From Kaistella haifensis DSM 19056 (GTDB lineage: Bacteria; Bacteroidota; Bacteroidia; Flavobacteriales; Weeksellaceae): a DNA stretch of 64,000 nt. Within the stretch, counting starts at the first letter, position 1, and each line of letters opens with the position of its first letter. A model generated the notes under the pieces. The model was not told where the DNA came from, made no database searches, and was given only the letters and a program-made list of their open reading frames with translations. Positions 17,221-25,173 of this stretch are shown here, piece by piece. The stretch spans positions 62,001 through 126,000 of the forward strand of contig NZ_JASZ02000002.1 in NCBI RefSeq assembly GCF_000735695.2. Direction: 5' to 3'. The position numbers and the translations under genes are program-made.

Positions 17221-18579
17221 ATGGAACACTATAATGTAGAGCAAAAAATTCAGGAGTTTGTCGCTAAAATAGAGGCAAAAAACCCTAATGAACCAGAATT
17301 CCTTCAAGCAGTGAAAGAAGTTGCAGTTACGGTAATTCCTTTTATTGCAAACCGCAAAGAGTACACGGGAATGAAGCTTTTGGAAAGAATGGCCGAACCC
17401 GAAAGAACCATTATTTTTAGAGTTCCTTGGGTAGATGATAAAGGAGAAATCCAAGTAAACCGAGGTTTCAGAATTCAGATGAATTCAGCAATTGGACCTT
17501 ATAAAGGTGGAATACGATTTCATCCAACGGTAAACCTTTCTGTTCTTAAATTCCTAGCGTTCGAGCAAACTTTCAAAAACTCTCTTACTACTTTGCCAAT
17601 GGGCGGTGGAAAAGGAGGTTCGGATTTCGACCCTCAAGGAAAATCCGATATGGAAGTGATGCGTTTTTGCCAGGCTTTCATGACGGAAATGTGCAAACAT
17701 ATCGGTCCTGAAACGGATGTTCCTGCAGGTGACATCGGAGTGGGAGCAAGAGAAATTGGGTATTTATTCGGTCAGTACAAAAAAATTAGAAACGAATTTA
17801 CCGGAGTTCTTACCGGAAAAGGATTGGCTTATGGTGGTTCATTGATCCGTCCGGAAGCAACCGGCTACGGTGTAGTATATTTTGCTGAGCAAATGCTAAA
17901 AACAATTGGACAAGATTTCAAAGGGAAAACAGTTACTGTTTCTGGTTTTGGAAATGTTGCATGGGGCGTTATTAAAAAAGTTGAAGAATTAGGCGGTAAA
18001 GCGGTTACCATTTCTGGCCCTGATGGTTATATTTATGATAAAGACGGAATCACCGGTGAAAAAATTGATTATTTATTAGAGCTTAGAGCTTCCGGAAACA
18101 ACCGCGCTGAAGATTATGTGAAGAAATTCCCAACCGCGGAATTCCACGCTGGGAAACGTCCTTGGGAAGTAAAATGTGACGTAGCAATTCCTGCTGCAAC
18201 ACAAAACGAACTTCATTTGGATGATGCTAAAAATCTTGTAGCAAACGGTGTAATCTGCGTAACAGAAGCTGCGAATATGCCTTCAACTTTGGATGCTATC
18301 AATTATTTCTTAGATAATAAAGTACTTTTCTCTCCAGGAAAAGCTTCCAACGCGGGTGGTGTAGCAACTTCAGGTTTAGAAATGACGCAAAACTCAATAC
18401 GTTTAAACTGGTCCTCTGAAGAAGTGGATGCTAGATTGAAAGAAATCATGATCGGAATTCACAAAGCTTGTAGAGATTACGGTAAAGAAGAAGACGGCTA
18501 CGTAAACTATGTGAAAGGTGCAAACATCGCAGGTTTCGTAAAAGTTGCCGAAGCAATGTTGGCTCAAGGAGTAGTATAA
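17221..18579 (+). CDS. gdhA: NADP-specific glutamate dehydrogenase
   Basis: A 452-residue enzyme of the hexameric Glu/Leu/Phe/Val dehydrogenase family. The catalytic region contains PYKGGIRFHPTVN and LPMGGGKGGSDFDPQGK (active-site Lys), and the nucleotide domain contains VSGFGNVAWG. The motif layout and 450-residue length fit the NADP-dependent, ammonia-assimilating type; cofactor use is inferred. It is a single-gene unit with its own promoter and terminator. It would cooperate with glutamine synthetase III (36335-38536) in nitrogen assimilation. Confidence 0.93.
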   Translation: MEHYNVEQKIQEFVAKIEAKNPNEPEFLQAVKEVAVTVIPFIANRKEYTGMKLLERMAEPERTIIFRVPWVDDKGEIQVNRGFRIQMNSAIGPYKGGIRFHPTVNLSVLKFLAFEQTFKNSLTTLPMGGGKGGSDFDPQGKSDMEVMRFCQAFMTEMCKHIGPETDVPAGDIGVGAREIGYLFGQYKKIRNEFTGVLTGKGLAYGGSLIRPEATGYGVVYFAEQMLKTIGQDFKGKTVTVSGFGNVAWGVIKKVEELGGKAVTISGPDGYIYDKDGITGEKIDYLLELRASGNNRAEDYVKKFPTAEFHAGKRPWEVKCDVAIPAATQNELHLDDAKNLVANGVICVTEAANMPSTLDAINYFLDNKVLFSPGKASNAGGVATSGLEMTQNSIRLNWSSEEVDARLKEIMIGIHKACRDYGKEEDGYVNYVKGANIAGFVKVAEAMLAQGVV

Positions 18580-18582
18580 AAC

Positions 18583-18616
18583 AAAAAAAGTCTGAGGAAA
18601 TTTCCCAGACTTTTTT
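18583..18616 (+). terminator. gdhA terminator
   Basis: AAAGTCTG and CAGACTTT arms flank the loop AGGAAATTTCC, and six T follow. Located 4 bp after the gdhA stop. Confidence 0.85.
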
Positions 18617-18664
18617 ATTGATATTCCTGTCCCGGGATAATGGGTAAAAAGTAAAATGAAAGGA

Positions 18665-18697
18665 TAAAAAGCATTGGTTTTCAATGCTTTTTATTTT
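18665..18697 (+). terminator. Second hairpin terminator
   Basis: AAAAAGCATTG and CAATGCTTTTT arms with loop GTTTT, then a T-rich run. It may act as a backup for gdhA or in both directions. Confidence 0.65.
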
Positions 18698-18707
18698 TGT
18701 ATACCGC

Positions 18708-18741
18708 ACAAAAAATTCTGCAAAATTGCAGGATTCTTTTT
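18708..18741 (-). terminator. Terminator of the small secreted protein gene
   Basis: AATTCTGC/GCAGGATT stem (one G-T pair), flanked by A and T runs on both strands. It lies 23 bp after the stop of the minus-strand gene at 18764. Confidence 0.65.
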
Positions 18742-18763
18742 CATTTTTACTCTTTAGGTTTTT

Positions 18764-19036
18764 TTACTTTTTCTCCTCGGTCTTTGTAACCGGAAGTTCC
18801 TGTTTCAGTTCAGCAGTAGTTTCAGTTTTCAGAGCTGCGGTTTCTTCTTTTTTCGCTTCTACAGACTCTTTCTTAAAAGTTGGCGCCTGTGCAGCAACTT
18901 CCGCATTTTCTGCTGCTTTTACTTCTGTTTTTACCGCTTTGTCTGTTTTTGCTTTATTAGCAACTTCCGTACTTTGTGCATTTGCTAAACTTACTCCTGC
19001 TGCTAAAAAAACAACAGCGAACAACGACTTTTTCAT
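18764..19036 (-). CDS. Small secreted Lys/Glu/Ala-rich protein
   Basis: A 90-residue protein with a signal peptide (cleavage after ANA, residue 20). The mature part is a highly charged, Cys-free, low-complexity chain with repeated ETTAELK, KTEVKA and KKEETAALKTE-like segments, probably disordered or helical. I do not recognise a family. It is monocistronic with a terminator downstream. The signal peptide and the terminator argue that it is real. Confidence 0.6.
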   Translation of the reverse strand: MKKSLFAVVFLAAGVSLANAQSTEVANKAKTDKAVKTEVKAAENAEVAAQAPTFKKESVEAKKEETAALKTETTAELKQELPVTKTEEKK

Positions 19037-19158
19037 AATACTTTCTATTTTTTTGGTTAGTAATGATTTTAAAATGCCGTTTTCGCGAGGGAATTATATG
19101 AATCTCCGAAGTTTAACTGAATTTATAAGAGTTTATGATTTATTTAGATTCACTTCTT

Positions 19159-19641
19159 CTACAGATTTTTCTGGATTTTTTCAACAAATTCAAATGCTGC
19201 AGGGCAAATGACCGTGTTCTTGATGGTAAGGTGATTAATTTGATAAATCTTTTTGCGATCGGTATGTGGAAATTCTCGACATGCCTTCGGGCGAACTTCG
19301 TAAATGGAACAAGTGTTATCGGAATTAAGAAACCAACAAGGTAAATTTTGCAAAACTTTGTCGTTGTCTTCATCTGTTCTTAAAAATTTCTGCTCAAAGT
19401 CTGCTGATTTCATACGAAGGTGTTTGGCTATTCGCTCAATATCTTTTTCTGTAAAGAGCGGTCCGGTTGTTTTGCAACAATTGGCGCATTGCAAACAATC
19501 AATCTTGCTGAAAACCTCATCGTGAGTATCTTGAACAATATAATCGAGATTTTTTGGCGGGCGTTTTTTCAGAGTTTCAAGAAATTTTTTGTGTTCCTTT
19601 TGTTTTAAAACGGCCTGGTTTTTATAAAATTCAAGATTCAT
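19159..19641 (-). CDS. YkgJ family cysteine cluster protein
   Basis: A 160-residue protein with the Cys cluster C49, C52, C55, C56 (CLQCANCC) and further Cys at LPCWF, NTCSIYEVRPKACREFP and VICPA. This is the YkgJ/UPF0153 pattern, predicted to bind zinc or an iron-sulphur cluster; the biochemical role is unknown. The start ATG is only 4 bp from a -7 promoter box, so the message may be leaderless. Confidence 0.88.
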   Translation of the reverse strand: MNLEFYKNQAVLKQKEHKKFLETLKKRPPKNLDYIVQDTHDEVFSKIDCLQCANCCKTTGPLFTEKDIERIAKHLRMKSADFEQKFLRTDEDNDKVLQNLPCWFLNSDNTCSIYEVRPKACREFPHTDRKKIYQINHLTIKNTVICPAAFEFVEKIQKNL

Positions 19642-19645
19642 GATG

Positions 19646-19653
19646 CAAAAATA
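19646..19653 (-). promoter_or_regulatory. -7 box of the YkgJ gene, next to the start codon
   Basis: TATTTTTG on the minus strand, with 4 bp to the ATG at 19641. A TTTG lies 16 bp upstream (19670-19673), slightly closer than usual. Confidence 0.5.
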
Positions 19654-19687
19654 GGTTTAATTTGGAAAACAAATATTCGATTAATTC

Positions 19688-19795
19688 CGACCTGCGGCCG
19701 CGATAGTAGCGGTTACCCCACAAGGAGGCGGCGGAACGAAGTGGAGCCGCCGACTGAGGAGTAGTAGCGGATAGCGCGAATTGTCCGCCCAAATA
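19688..19795. other. GC-rich intergenic island with inverted repeats
   Basis: About 105 bp of clearly higher GC than its AT-rich surroundings, between two divergent genes. It contains GGCGGC...GCCGCC arms around GGAACGAAGTGGA and three near-repeats of TAGTAGCGG/TAGCGC type. No convincing reading frame. It resembles the dispersed GC-rich intergenic repeats known in flavobacterial genomes, but no second copy exists in this window. Confidence 0.5.
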
Positions 19796-19836
19796 TTTAA
19801 TGACCAAAATCATAGGAATCTCTTCCTTAAATTCCT

Positions 19837-19844
19837 TAAATTTG
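19837..19844 (+). promoter_or_regulatory. -7 box of the globin gene, next to the start codon
   Basis: TAAATTTG ends 4 bp before the ATG at 19849. The spacing is the same as for the divergent YkgJ gene and predicts a leaderless message. No good -33 box is seen. Confidence 0.5.
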
Positions 19845-19848
19845 ATGG

Positions 19849-20226
19849 ATGAAAAAGCTGGAAACAAGAGCAGATATTGAGCTGCTTGTGAATCGTTTTT
19901 ATGAGAAAGTTGCTGATGATGAGAACATTGGCTTCTTTTTCAATGATGTAGCAAAAGTGAGTTGGGATAGGCATTTACCGAAGATGTACTCGTTTTGGGA
20001 AACGTTGCTTTTTGGGCAGATTTCTTATAAAGGAAACCCGATGGCGATGCATTTTCCAATTAATGAAAAAGTGGCGATTGAAAAGCATCATTTTGAGCAC
20101 TGGATCAAACTGTGGACAGAAACTGTGGAGGAAAATTTCACCGGCGAAATGGCGGAAACCGCAATTTACAAAGCCACGAATATCGCCAATTTGATGAGTC
20201 ATAAAATGCAAATAGCGAGAAGATAG
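19849..20226 (+). CDS. Group III truncated haemoglobin
   Basis: A 125-residue single-domain globin. It has the group III features: a short A/B region (LVNRFYEKV), SFWETLLF, a variable loop SYKGNPMAMHF, and the probable proximal His in HHFEHWIKLW. Such proteins bind haem and react with oxygen, NO or sulphide in the cytoplasm; the exact role is unknown. An ATG in another frame at 19845 overlaps the start but gives no globin. Confidence 0.88.
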   Translation: MKKLETRADIELLVNRFYEKVADDENIGFFFNDVAKVSWDRHLPKMYSFWETLLFGQISYKGNPMAMHFPINEKVAIEKHHFEHWIKLWTETVEENFTGEMAETAIYKATNIANLMSHKMQIARR

Positions 20227-20268
20227 TTAGGCGATTTCCTTTCCATTCAGAAAACCGCCCGATTTATT

Positions 20269-21348
20269 CTAAGGTACGATTACCGTAAAAATATATGCTG
20301 CTAAATTGACGAGAAGTACTGTTCCGTATAGGTGATTGGTTTTCCCGCGACTGAGGGAAAGCATCACTGTAAATACGGATAATGCGAGCAAAATAATTGA
20401 TTTCATATCCAACCCCAAAACGAACGGTATATCAAACATTATACAAACCACGGAAACGGCAGGAATTGTTAACCCTACACTGGCCAATGCAGATCCTAAG
20501 CCCAAATTGATAGACGATTGAATTTGGTTGTTTCGCGCAGCTCGAATTGCCGCCAAACCTTCAGGCAATAATACAACGGAAGCAATAATTACGCCCACCA
20601 AAGCTCTCGGCGCACCTATATTTTCTACAAAATCTTCGATAACCGGAGAGAGTCCTTTTGCCATAAAAATGACCACCGCAAGACAAACAATCAGCAAAAC
20701 CAAACTGGCAATTGTTTTTGCATTACTCGGTGGTGCTGCTTCATGCGCTGTATGATCATCTGGTGCTGCTACGATAAAGTAGTTTCGGTGACGTACCGTT
20801 TGTAACATTAGGAAAGATCCATAAATAACCAAACAAGCCAAGGAGACAAAAATTAATTGAGTATTATTGTAAATTGGCCCCCGTGCACTGGAGGTAAAAT
20901 TGGGTAAAATCAGTGTAAGAACGAGAATCGCAACCAAACTCACCAAATAAGTGGTGGCTGAACTTCGCATGAAAAACTGCTCTTTGTATTTCCAGCTTCC
21001 GATCCAGATACAAATCCCCAAAATTCCGTTTAGAATAAGCATTACTGCGGCGAAAACGGTGTCGCGAGCGTAAGTCATAGCACCTTCACCACCGGAAAGC
21101 ATGAATGAGATAATCAAACCCACCTCCAAAATGGTGATGCAAATTGCGAGAATGATAGTTCCGTAGGGTTCTCCCACTTTGTGAGCCACTATTTCTGCGT
21201 GATGAACAGCTGCTAAAACTGTTGCAAATAACAAAAGGGCACCGGTAATATTTGCGAAAATAGTGTCAGTAAGAAATCCTGCAAGATAAAATACCGACGC
21301 TAAAACCGGGAAAACGACTGTCCAGTTTAAAATATTTTTTACTTTCAT
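20269..21348 (-). CDS. ChaA-type calcium(sodium)/proton antiporter
   Basis: A 359-residue integral membrane protein with about eleven hydrophobic helices in two halves. The halves carry the inverted exchanger motifs: HHAEIVAHKVGEPYGTIILAICITILEV in the first and GVIIASVVLLPEGLAAIRAARNNQIQSSINLGLGSAL in the second. This arrangement with acidic residues is typical of CaCA family ChaA proteins. The start ATG at 21348 is preferred to a TTG further upstream. It converges with the globin gene with 42 bp between. Confidence 0.88.
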   Translation of the reverse strand: MKVKNILNWTVVFPVLASVFYLAGFLTDTIFANITGALLLFATVLAAVHHAEIVAHKVGEPYGTIILAICITILEVGLIISFMLSGGEGAMTYARDTVFAAVMLILNGILGICIWIGSWKYKEQFFMRSSATTYLVSLVAILVLTLILPNFTSSARGPIYNNTQLIFVSLACLVIYGSFLMLQTVRHRNYFIVAAPDDHTAHEAAPPSNAKTIASLVLLIVCLAVVIFMAKGLSPVIEDFVENIGAPRALVGVIIASVVLLPEGLAAIRAARNNQIQSSINLGLGSALASVGLTIPAVSVVCIMFDIPFVLGLDMKSIILLALSVFTVMLSLSRGKTNHLYGTVLLVNLAAYIFTVIVP

Positions 21349-21411
21349 CAATTTTCGATTTTCACAATTATACAAAAAATCTATTGAAAATCAAAATTAT
21401 TTGGATAGTTC

Positions 21412-21759
21412 TTATCGAAAAATCACTCTCCATAGATAAAAATCCTGAAAATCGGTGATCATGTGGAAAACCAATCCCAATGCGATAATCTTATAATTTC
21501 CTTTCAGTAAAACAAATCCAAGAAAATAAAGCACAACCATTGGATAAGAGTGCAAAAGGTGAAAACCTACACTGCTCCTATTCGGATCGAAAATTGGATC
21601 AGCAAAAAGATGATCCAAATCGACCAACATCGTCGCGAGCATCAGCAAATAAGCTTTTTTCCAATTATTTTTAAAGAAAATTTTCGCAACCAACAACGGA
21701 AATACAAAATGGAGAAAATAATGAACAATTTCTCGAATGTAGAAATGGTTTTCCATCAA
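21412..21759 (-). CDS. DUF6122 family membrane protein
   Basis: A 115-residue protein with three to four membrane helices and the pattern HYFLHFVFPLL, MLVDLDHLFADPIF, FHLLHSYP and FHMITDFQD. The His/Asp-rich segments resemble small membrane metal-dependent hydrolases (YdjM/LexA-binding-like). The family is common in Bacteroidota and uncharacterised. Its start overlaps the stop of the AlkD-like gene (ATGA), so the two are translationally coupled. Confidence 0.7.
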   Translation of the reverse strand: MMENHFYIREIVHYFLHFVFPLLVAKIFFKNNWKKAYLLMLATMLVDLDHLFADPIFDPNRSSVGFHLLHSYPMVVLYFLGFVLLKGNYKIIALGLVFHMITDFQDFYLWRVIFR

Positions 21760-22478
21760 ATTTTTCCTTTTAAATAGTTTTGCCTAAGATCCTCATCTAA
21801 TTTCTCAATCGCATAACGAAGGGATGTTCGAGGCATATTCCGGTAATTTTCATTAAGAAAATTCAATAATTCCGCCTCATTTTTATCGCCCATTACCCGC
21901 AACAACCAGCCATTCGCTTTGTGCATCAAATCGTGGGAATGTCGCAGGTTTTTCAACACCAATTCTTTCATTAAATCAAATTGACCTTGCTTTACATGAT
22001 GCATCGTTGCGACAACAGCCATCCTTTTGCTCCACAAATTATCTTCCTCCGAAAGTGCTTTTAGTAAGCTGTTGTCATTATTTTCAAAACAATAGCGCCC
22101 TAAAATTTTGTAGCAGGAATTATCTACCAAATCCCAATTGTTTATGTGTTTTTTATGGTTTAAATAAAATTCAACGATCTGAGATTTTTCTGCTGCAGAT
22201 TTCGATTTTTCGAATTTAAAAACCAACATCAAAAGCGCGCAATGCCTATGTTCATGGATTTCAGAAACTAGAAGTTCACTCAATTCTTCTAAGAAAATGC
22301 TTGCAAAATATTCCTTCGCTACTTTTCGTTGCTCCGGAACTGTAACTCCGATAAACTGGTCGCCTTCCGCATATTCGCCTTTCCCCGCTTTGAAAAATCT
22401 TGGAAAAAACGCTGCTTTTTCGGGCAGCGCTAACATTTCCAAAGCTTCTTTTACCGCATCTGATTGGTTGCCCATCAT
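21756..22478 (-). CDS. AlkD-like DNA alkylation repair protein
   Basis: A 240-residue all-helical HEAT-like repeat protein. It has features of the AlkD/AlkC superfamily: FIGVTVPEQRKVAKE near the N-terminus, NNWDLVDNSCYKILG in the middle and WSKRMAVVATMHHVKQG. AlkD removes alkylated purines without base flipping; the conserved Trp, Asp and Arg in WDLVD and WSKR are present. It lies downstream of hflX with a 16 bp gap in the same direction. Confidence 0.85.
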   Translation of the reverse strand: MMGNQSDAVKEALEMLALPEKAAFFPRFFKAGKGEYAEGDQFIGVTVPEQRKVAKEYFASIFLEELSELLVSEIHEHRHCALLMLVFKFEKSKSAAEKSQIVEFYLNHKKHINNWDLVDNSCYKILGRYCFENNDNSLLKALSEEDNLWSKRMAVVATMHHVKQGQFDLMKELVLKNLRHSHDLMHKANGWLLRVMGDKNEAELLNFLNENYRNMPRTSLRYAIEKLDEDLRQNYLKGKI

Positions 22479-22494
22479 TTTTTAAAATTAAAAA

Positions 22495-23712
22495 TTATTC
22501 GCCTGTTTCCTCATCATCATGATATTCAAAAAGGAAATCGTTGTAAGGAAATCTTGAAATATGAATTTTCAAAACCTCATCGTAAATAATTTTTTTCATC
22601 TCCGAGAAATTTTCTTTGGTCAAAGCCGAGATAAATACCGTTGGATATTTCGATTTCGACATCCAGGTTTTTTTCCATTCTTCCAGGGAAATATTTTTTC
22701 GGGTTTCTGGGGTTAAATCATCTTCATCCTTTTTTTCATAACTAAAATCATCAATTTTATTGAAAACCATCACCATCGGTTTTTGATGCGCATTGATTTC
22801 CATTAAAATCTGATTAACAGAATTGATATGATCCTCAAAACTTTCATGGGAAATATCAACGACGTGAATCAACAAATCGGCTTCACGAACCTCATCCAAA
22901 GTAGATTTGAAACTTTCAACAAGTTGAGTAGGAAGTTTACGGATAAAACCAACAGTATCGGTCAAAAGGAACGGCAAATTCCCAATCACCACCTTTCGTA
23001 CGGTAGTATCGAGGGTTGCAAAAAGTTTGTTCTCCGCAAAAACCTCGGATTTGGAAATAGCGTTCATTAAAGTCGATTTTCCAACGTTGGTATAGCCCAC
23101 AAGTGCTGCTCTCACCACCTTTCCGCGATTTTGTCTTTGCGTAGACATTTGCTTGTCGATGGTTTTCAGTTTTTCTTTTAATAATGAAATTCTGTCGCGG
23201 ATGATACGTCGGTCAGTTTCAATTTCGGTTTCACCCGGACCTCTCATCCCGATTCCCCCTTTTTGTCTTTCGAGGTGAGTCCACATTCTGGTCAACCTTG
23301 GCAATAGATACTGATACTGAGCCAGTTCCACCTGTGTTCTCGCGTAAGAAGTTTGTGCTCTCTGGGCAAAAATATCGAGAATAAGGTTGGTTCTATCAAG
23401 GATTTTAACTTCGATTTCTTTTTCAAGATTTTTAAGTTGCGAAGGCGAGAGTTCGTCATCAAAAATAATGGTGTTAATGTCATTTTCCTTTACATAATCT
23501 CTAATTTCCTGTGCTTTTCCGCTTCCGATGAATGTTTTGGAATCCGGCTGCGTAAGCTTTTGGGTAAATCTTTTCACCACGGTAGCTCCTGCAGTTAAAG
23601 CAAGAAACTCCAATTCATCCATATATTCTACAACTTTATCTTCGTCTTGGTTTTGGGTAATTACCCCGACAAGGACGGCTTTCTCGTACAAATGTTCTTT
23701 ATTATCTAGCAT
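22495..23712 (-). CDS. hflX: GTPase HflX
   Basis: A 405-residue protein with the HflX N-terminal domain (FIGSGKAQEI, FDDELSPSQLKNLE), a coiled middle (RRIIRDRISLLKEKL) and a G domain: G1 GYTNVGKSTL, G3 DTVGF, G4 NKID. HflX binds and splits stalled ribosomes. It probably leads a unit with the AlkD-like and DUF6122 genes. A promoter box TAATTTTG lies at 23746-23739 on the same strand, inside the end of the upstream gene. Confidence 0.93.
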   Translation of the reverse strand: MLDNKEHLYEKAVLVGVITQNQDEDKVVEYMDELEFLALTAGATVVKRFTQKLTQPDSKTFIGSGKAQEIRDYVKENDINTIIFDDELSPSQLKNLEKEIEVKILDRTNLILDIFAQRAQTSYARTQVELAQYQYLLPRLTRMWTHLERQKGGIGMRGPGETEIETDRRIIRDRISLLKEKLKTIDKQMSTQRQNRGKVVRAALVGYTNVGKSTLMNAISKSEVFAENKLFATLDTTVRKVVIGNLPFLLTDTVGFIRKLPTQLVESFKSTLDEVREADLLIHVVDISHESFEDHINSVNQILMEINAHQKPMVMVFNKIDDFSYEKKDEDDLTPETRKNISLEEWKKTWMSKSKYPTVFISALTKENFSEMKKIIYDEVLKIHISRFPYNDFLFEYHDDEETGE

Positions 23713-23738
23713 ATATTTTGTCTATAATCTAATGTTCA

Positions 23739-23746
23739 CAAAATTA
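23739..23746 (-). promoter_or_regulatory. -7 box of hflX
   Basis: TAATTTTG on the minus strand, 26 bp before the hflX ATG. The -33 position is not convincing. Confidence 0.4.
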
Positions 23747-24007
23747 GTTTTTTTCTTTGTTATAAATGAGTTTTAGGATGATCAAAATCATCGTAGCTAC
23801 CACCGAAATACTGTTGGTAACAATCATCGAAATATGATCTTTACCTATTCCAAACCACAACCATAAACCGCTGCTCAAAACTCCAATAATACAAGTAATT
23901 AAGGAAATTTCTTCTGCAGATTTTTCTTTCAAAATTTTAATAATTTGAGGAACAAAAAGCGCCGAAGATAAACCACCGGCGATAAAACCAATAATTTCAA
24001 TATCCAT
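23744..24007 (-). CDS. SemiSWEET family transporter
   Basis: An 87-residue protein with three membrane helices and the PQ motif (LFVPQIIKILKEKS), the size and layout of bacterial SemiSWEET proteins, which dimerise to carry sugars. The start ATG at 24007 (MDIEIIGF) matches family length; a longer frame to 24046 adds a basic stretch not seen in the family. Substrate unknown. Confidence 0.85.
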   Translation of the reverse strand: MDIEIIGFIAGGLSSALFVPQIIKILKEKSAEEISLITCIIGVLSSGLWLWFGIGKDHISMIVTNSISVVATMILIILKLIYNKEKN

Positions 24008-24066
24008 AATTTTTCTTTTTTTTAAAGCTATTAAAGCATATTCCATTTTTATGCCGTGGTTTTCTT

Positions 24067-24074
24067 TAAATTTG
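24067..24074 (+). promoter_or_regulatory. -7 box of the DUF1905 gene
   Basis: TAAATTTG, 18 bp before the ATG at 24093; only a T run at the -33 position. Confidence 0.4.
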
Positions 24075-24092
24075 AATTCAGTTTAGCTAAAA

Positions 24093-24596
24093 ATGACACA
24101 GGATTACATTTCATTTAAAGGAAAAATCATTCAACACGGCGAAATAAATGCAGCTTTTGTTGAATTTCCATTTTCCACGGAAGAACTTTTCGGGAAAAAA
24201 GGACAGGTTAAAATTAAAGCAATTTTCGACGGTCACGTAGAATATCGCGGTAGTTTAGCCAAAATGAAAAGCGATTGTCATAGACTCGGACTTACCCAAC
24301 AAATCAGGAATAAACTCAGGAAATCCTTTGGAGATGAAGTTTCCGCAAAACTATGGGAAGATAATGAAGAACGCATTGTAGAAATTCCGGATGATGTAAA
24401 AATCGTTTTTAATGACAATCTACAAGCCAAGGAACTTTTTGACAAAATGAGCTATACCCACCGAAAAGAGTACATCCGATGGATTGTGGAAGCGAAAAAA
24501 CCCGAAACACGAGAAAACAGAAAAGTGAAAATGATCGAAATGATTCTCGCCGGAAAAAAGGAATATAATGAAGAAAATCAATCATTTAGAAACTGA
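24093..24596 (+). CDS. DUF1905/YdeI-OmpD-associated family protein
   Basis: A 167-residue soluble protein. Residues 1-95 match DUF1905 (FKGKI, VEFPFSTEELFGKKGQVKIKA, LTQQIRNKLRKSFGD) and residues 110-160 match the YdeI-type C-terminal segment (FDKMSYTHRKEYIRWIVEAKKPETRENR). Function unknown; YdeI-like proteins have been linked to peptide resistance. The 3' end overlaps the GNAT gene by 29 bp. Confidence 0.85.
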   Translation: MTQDYISFKGKIIQHGEINAAFVEFPFSTEELFGKKGQVKIKAIFDGHVEYRGSLAKMKSDCHRLGLTQQIRNKLRKSFGDEVSAKLWEDNEERIVEIPDDVKIVFNDNLQAKELFDKMSYTHRKEYIRWIVEAKKPETRENRKVKMIEMILAGKKEYNEENQSFRN

Positions 24597-25095
24597 AAGA
24601 TTAACGACGCGTCCGATTTCTTCGGATGATGCAGAATTTATTCTGGAACTTTATAATTCTCCGAAATTCATTGAGTTTATCGGAGACAGAAATATTAAAA
24701 ACACGGAAGATGCAGCCAATTACATCATCCAAAAATTTCTGCCACAATACGAAAAGCTTGGATTCGGAAATTATTTGATTACCCGAAAAAGCGACGGAAA
24801 AAAGATCGGTTCCGTGGGAATTTTCGAAAGAGAAGGATTAGATGTTCATGATATAGGGTTTTCATTTCTCCCGGAATTTGAAGGACGTGGTTATGGTTTT
24901 GAATCTGCTTCAAAGCTTTTAGAAACTGTAATTCAAGAATTTAACTTAAAGAAAATTTCCGCAATTACGACAAAAACAAATTTTTCGTCTCAAAAACTTA
25001 TTGAAAAATTAGGTTTGAAGTACAAAAAAATAGTAACGCTTCCCGGCGATGATGTTGAATTGCTTTATTATGAAATCTCAATTGAGGCTATTTAA
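24568..25095 (+). CDS. GNAT family N-acetyltransferase (RimJ/RimL type)
   Basis: A 175-residue protein beginning LETERLTTRPISSDDAEFI, with the acetyl-CoA loop region FEGRGYGFESASKLLE (RGYG variant of R/QxxGxG/A). This is the RimJ/RimL-like acetyltransferase pattern; substrate unknown. It overlaps the preceding gene and is followed by a strong terminator. Confidence 0.87.
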   Translation: MKKINHLETERLTTRPISSDDAEFILELYNSPKFIEFIGDRNIKNTEDAANYIIQKFLPQYEKLGFGNYLITRKSDGKKIGSVGIFEREGLDVHDIGFSFLPEFEGRGYGFESASKLLETVIQEFNLKKISAITTKTNFSSQKLIEKLGLKYKKIVTLPGDDVELLYYEISIEAI

Positions 25096-25100
25096 ACATT

Positions 25101-25134
25101 AAAAAACGCACTTTTAGGTGCGTTTTAATTTTTT
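25101..25134 (+). terminator. Terminator after the GNAT gene
   Basis: AAAACGCAC/GTGCGTTTT stem with TTTTAG loop and a T run. The A/T flanks allow it to work for the converging hemE transcript too. A GC-rich GCGCTCGC/GCTCGCGC stretch follows at 25152-25171. Confidence 0.8.
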
Positions 25135-25173
25135 AAGGATTCCACTTTTTGGCGCTCGCTTCGCTCGCGCTAC

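Noticed and set aside
18684-19211. 175-codon plus-strand frame rich in Ser, Phe and Ala
   Set aside because: It is the antisense of the small secreted Lys/Glu/Ala-rich protein gene, which has a signal peptide and terminator.
19631-19867. 78-codon minus-strand frame across the GC-rich island
   Set aside because: Runs through inverted repeats and overlaps both divergent gene starts; no protein features.
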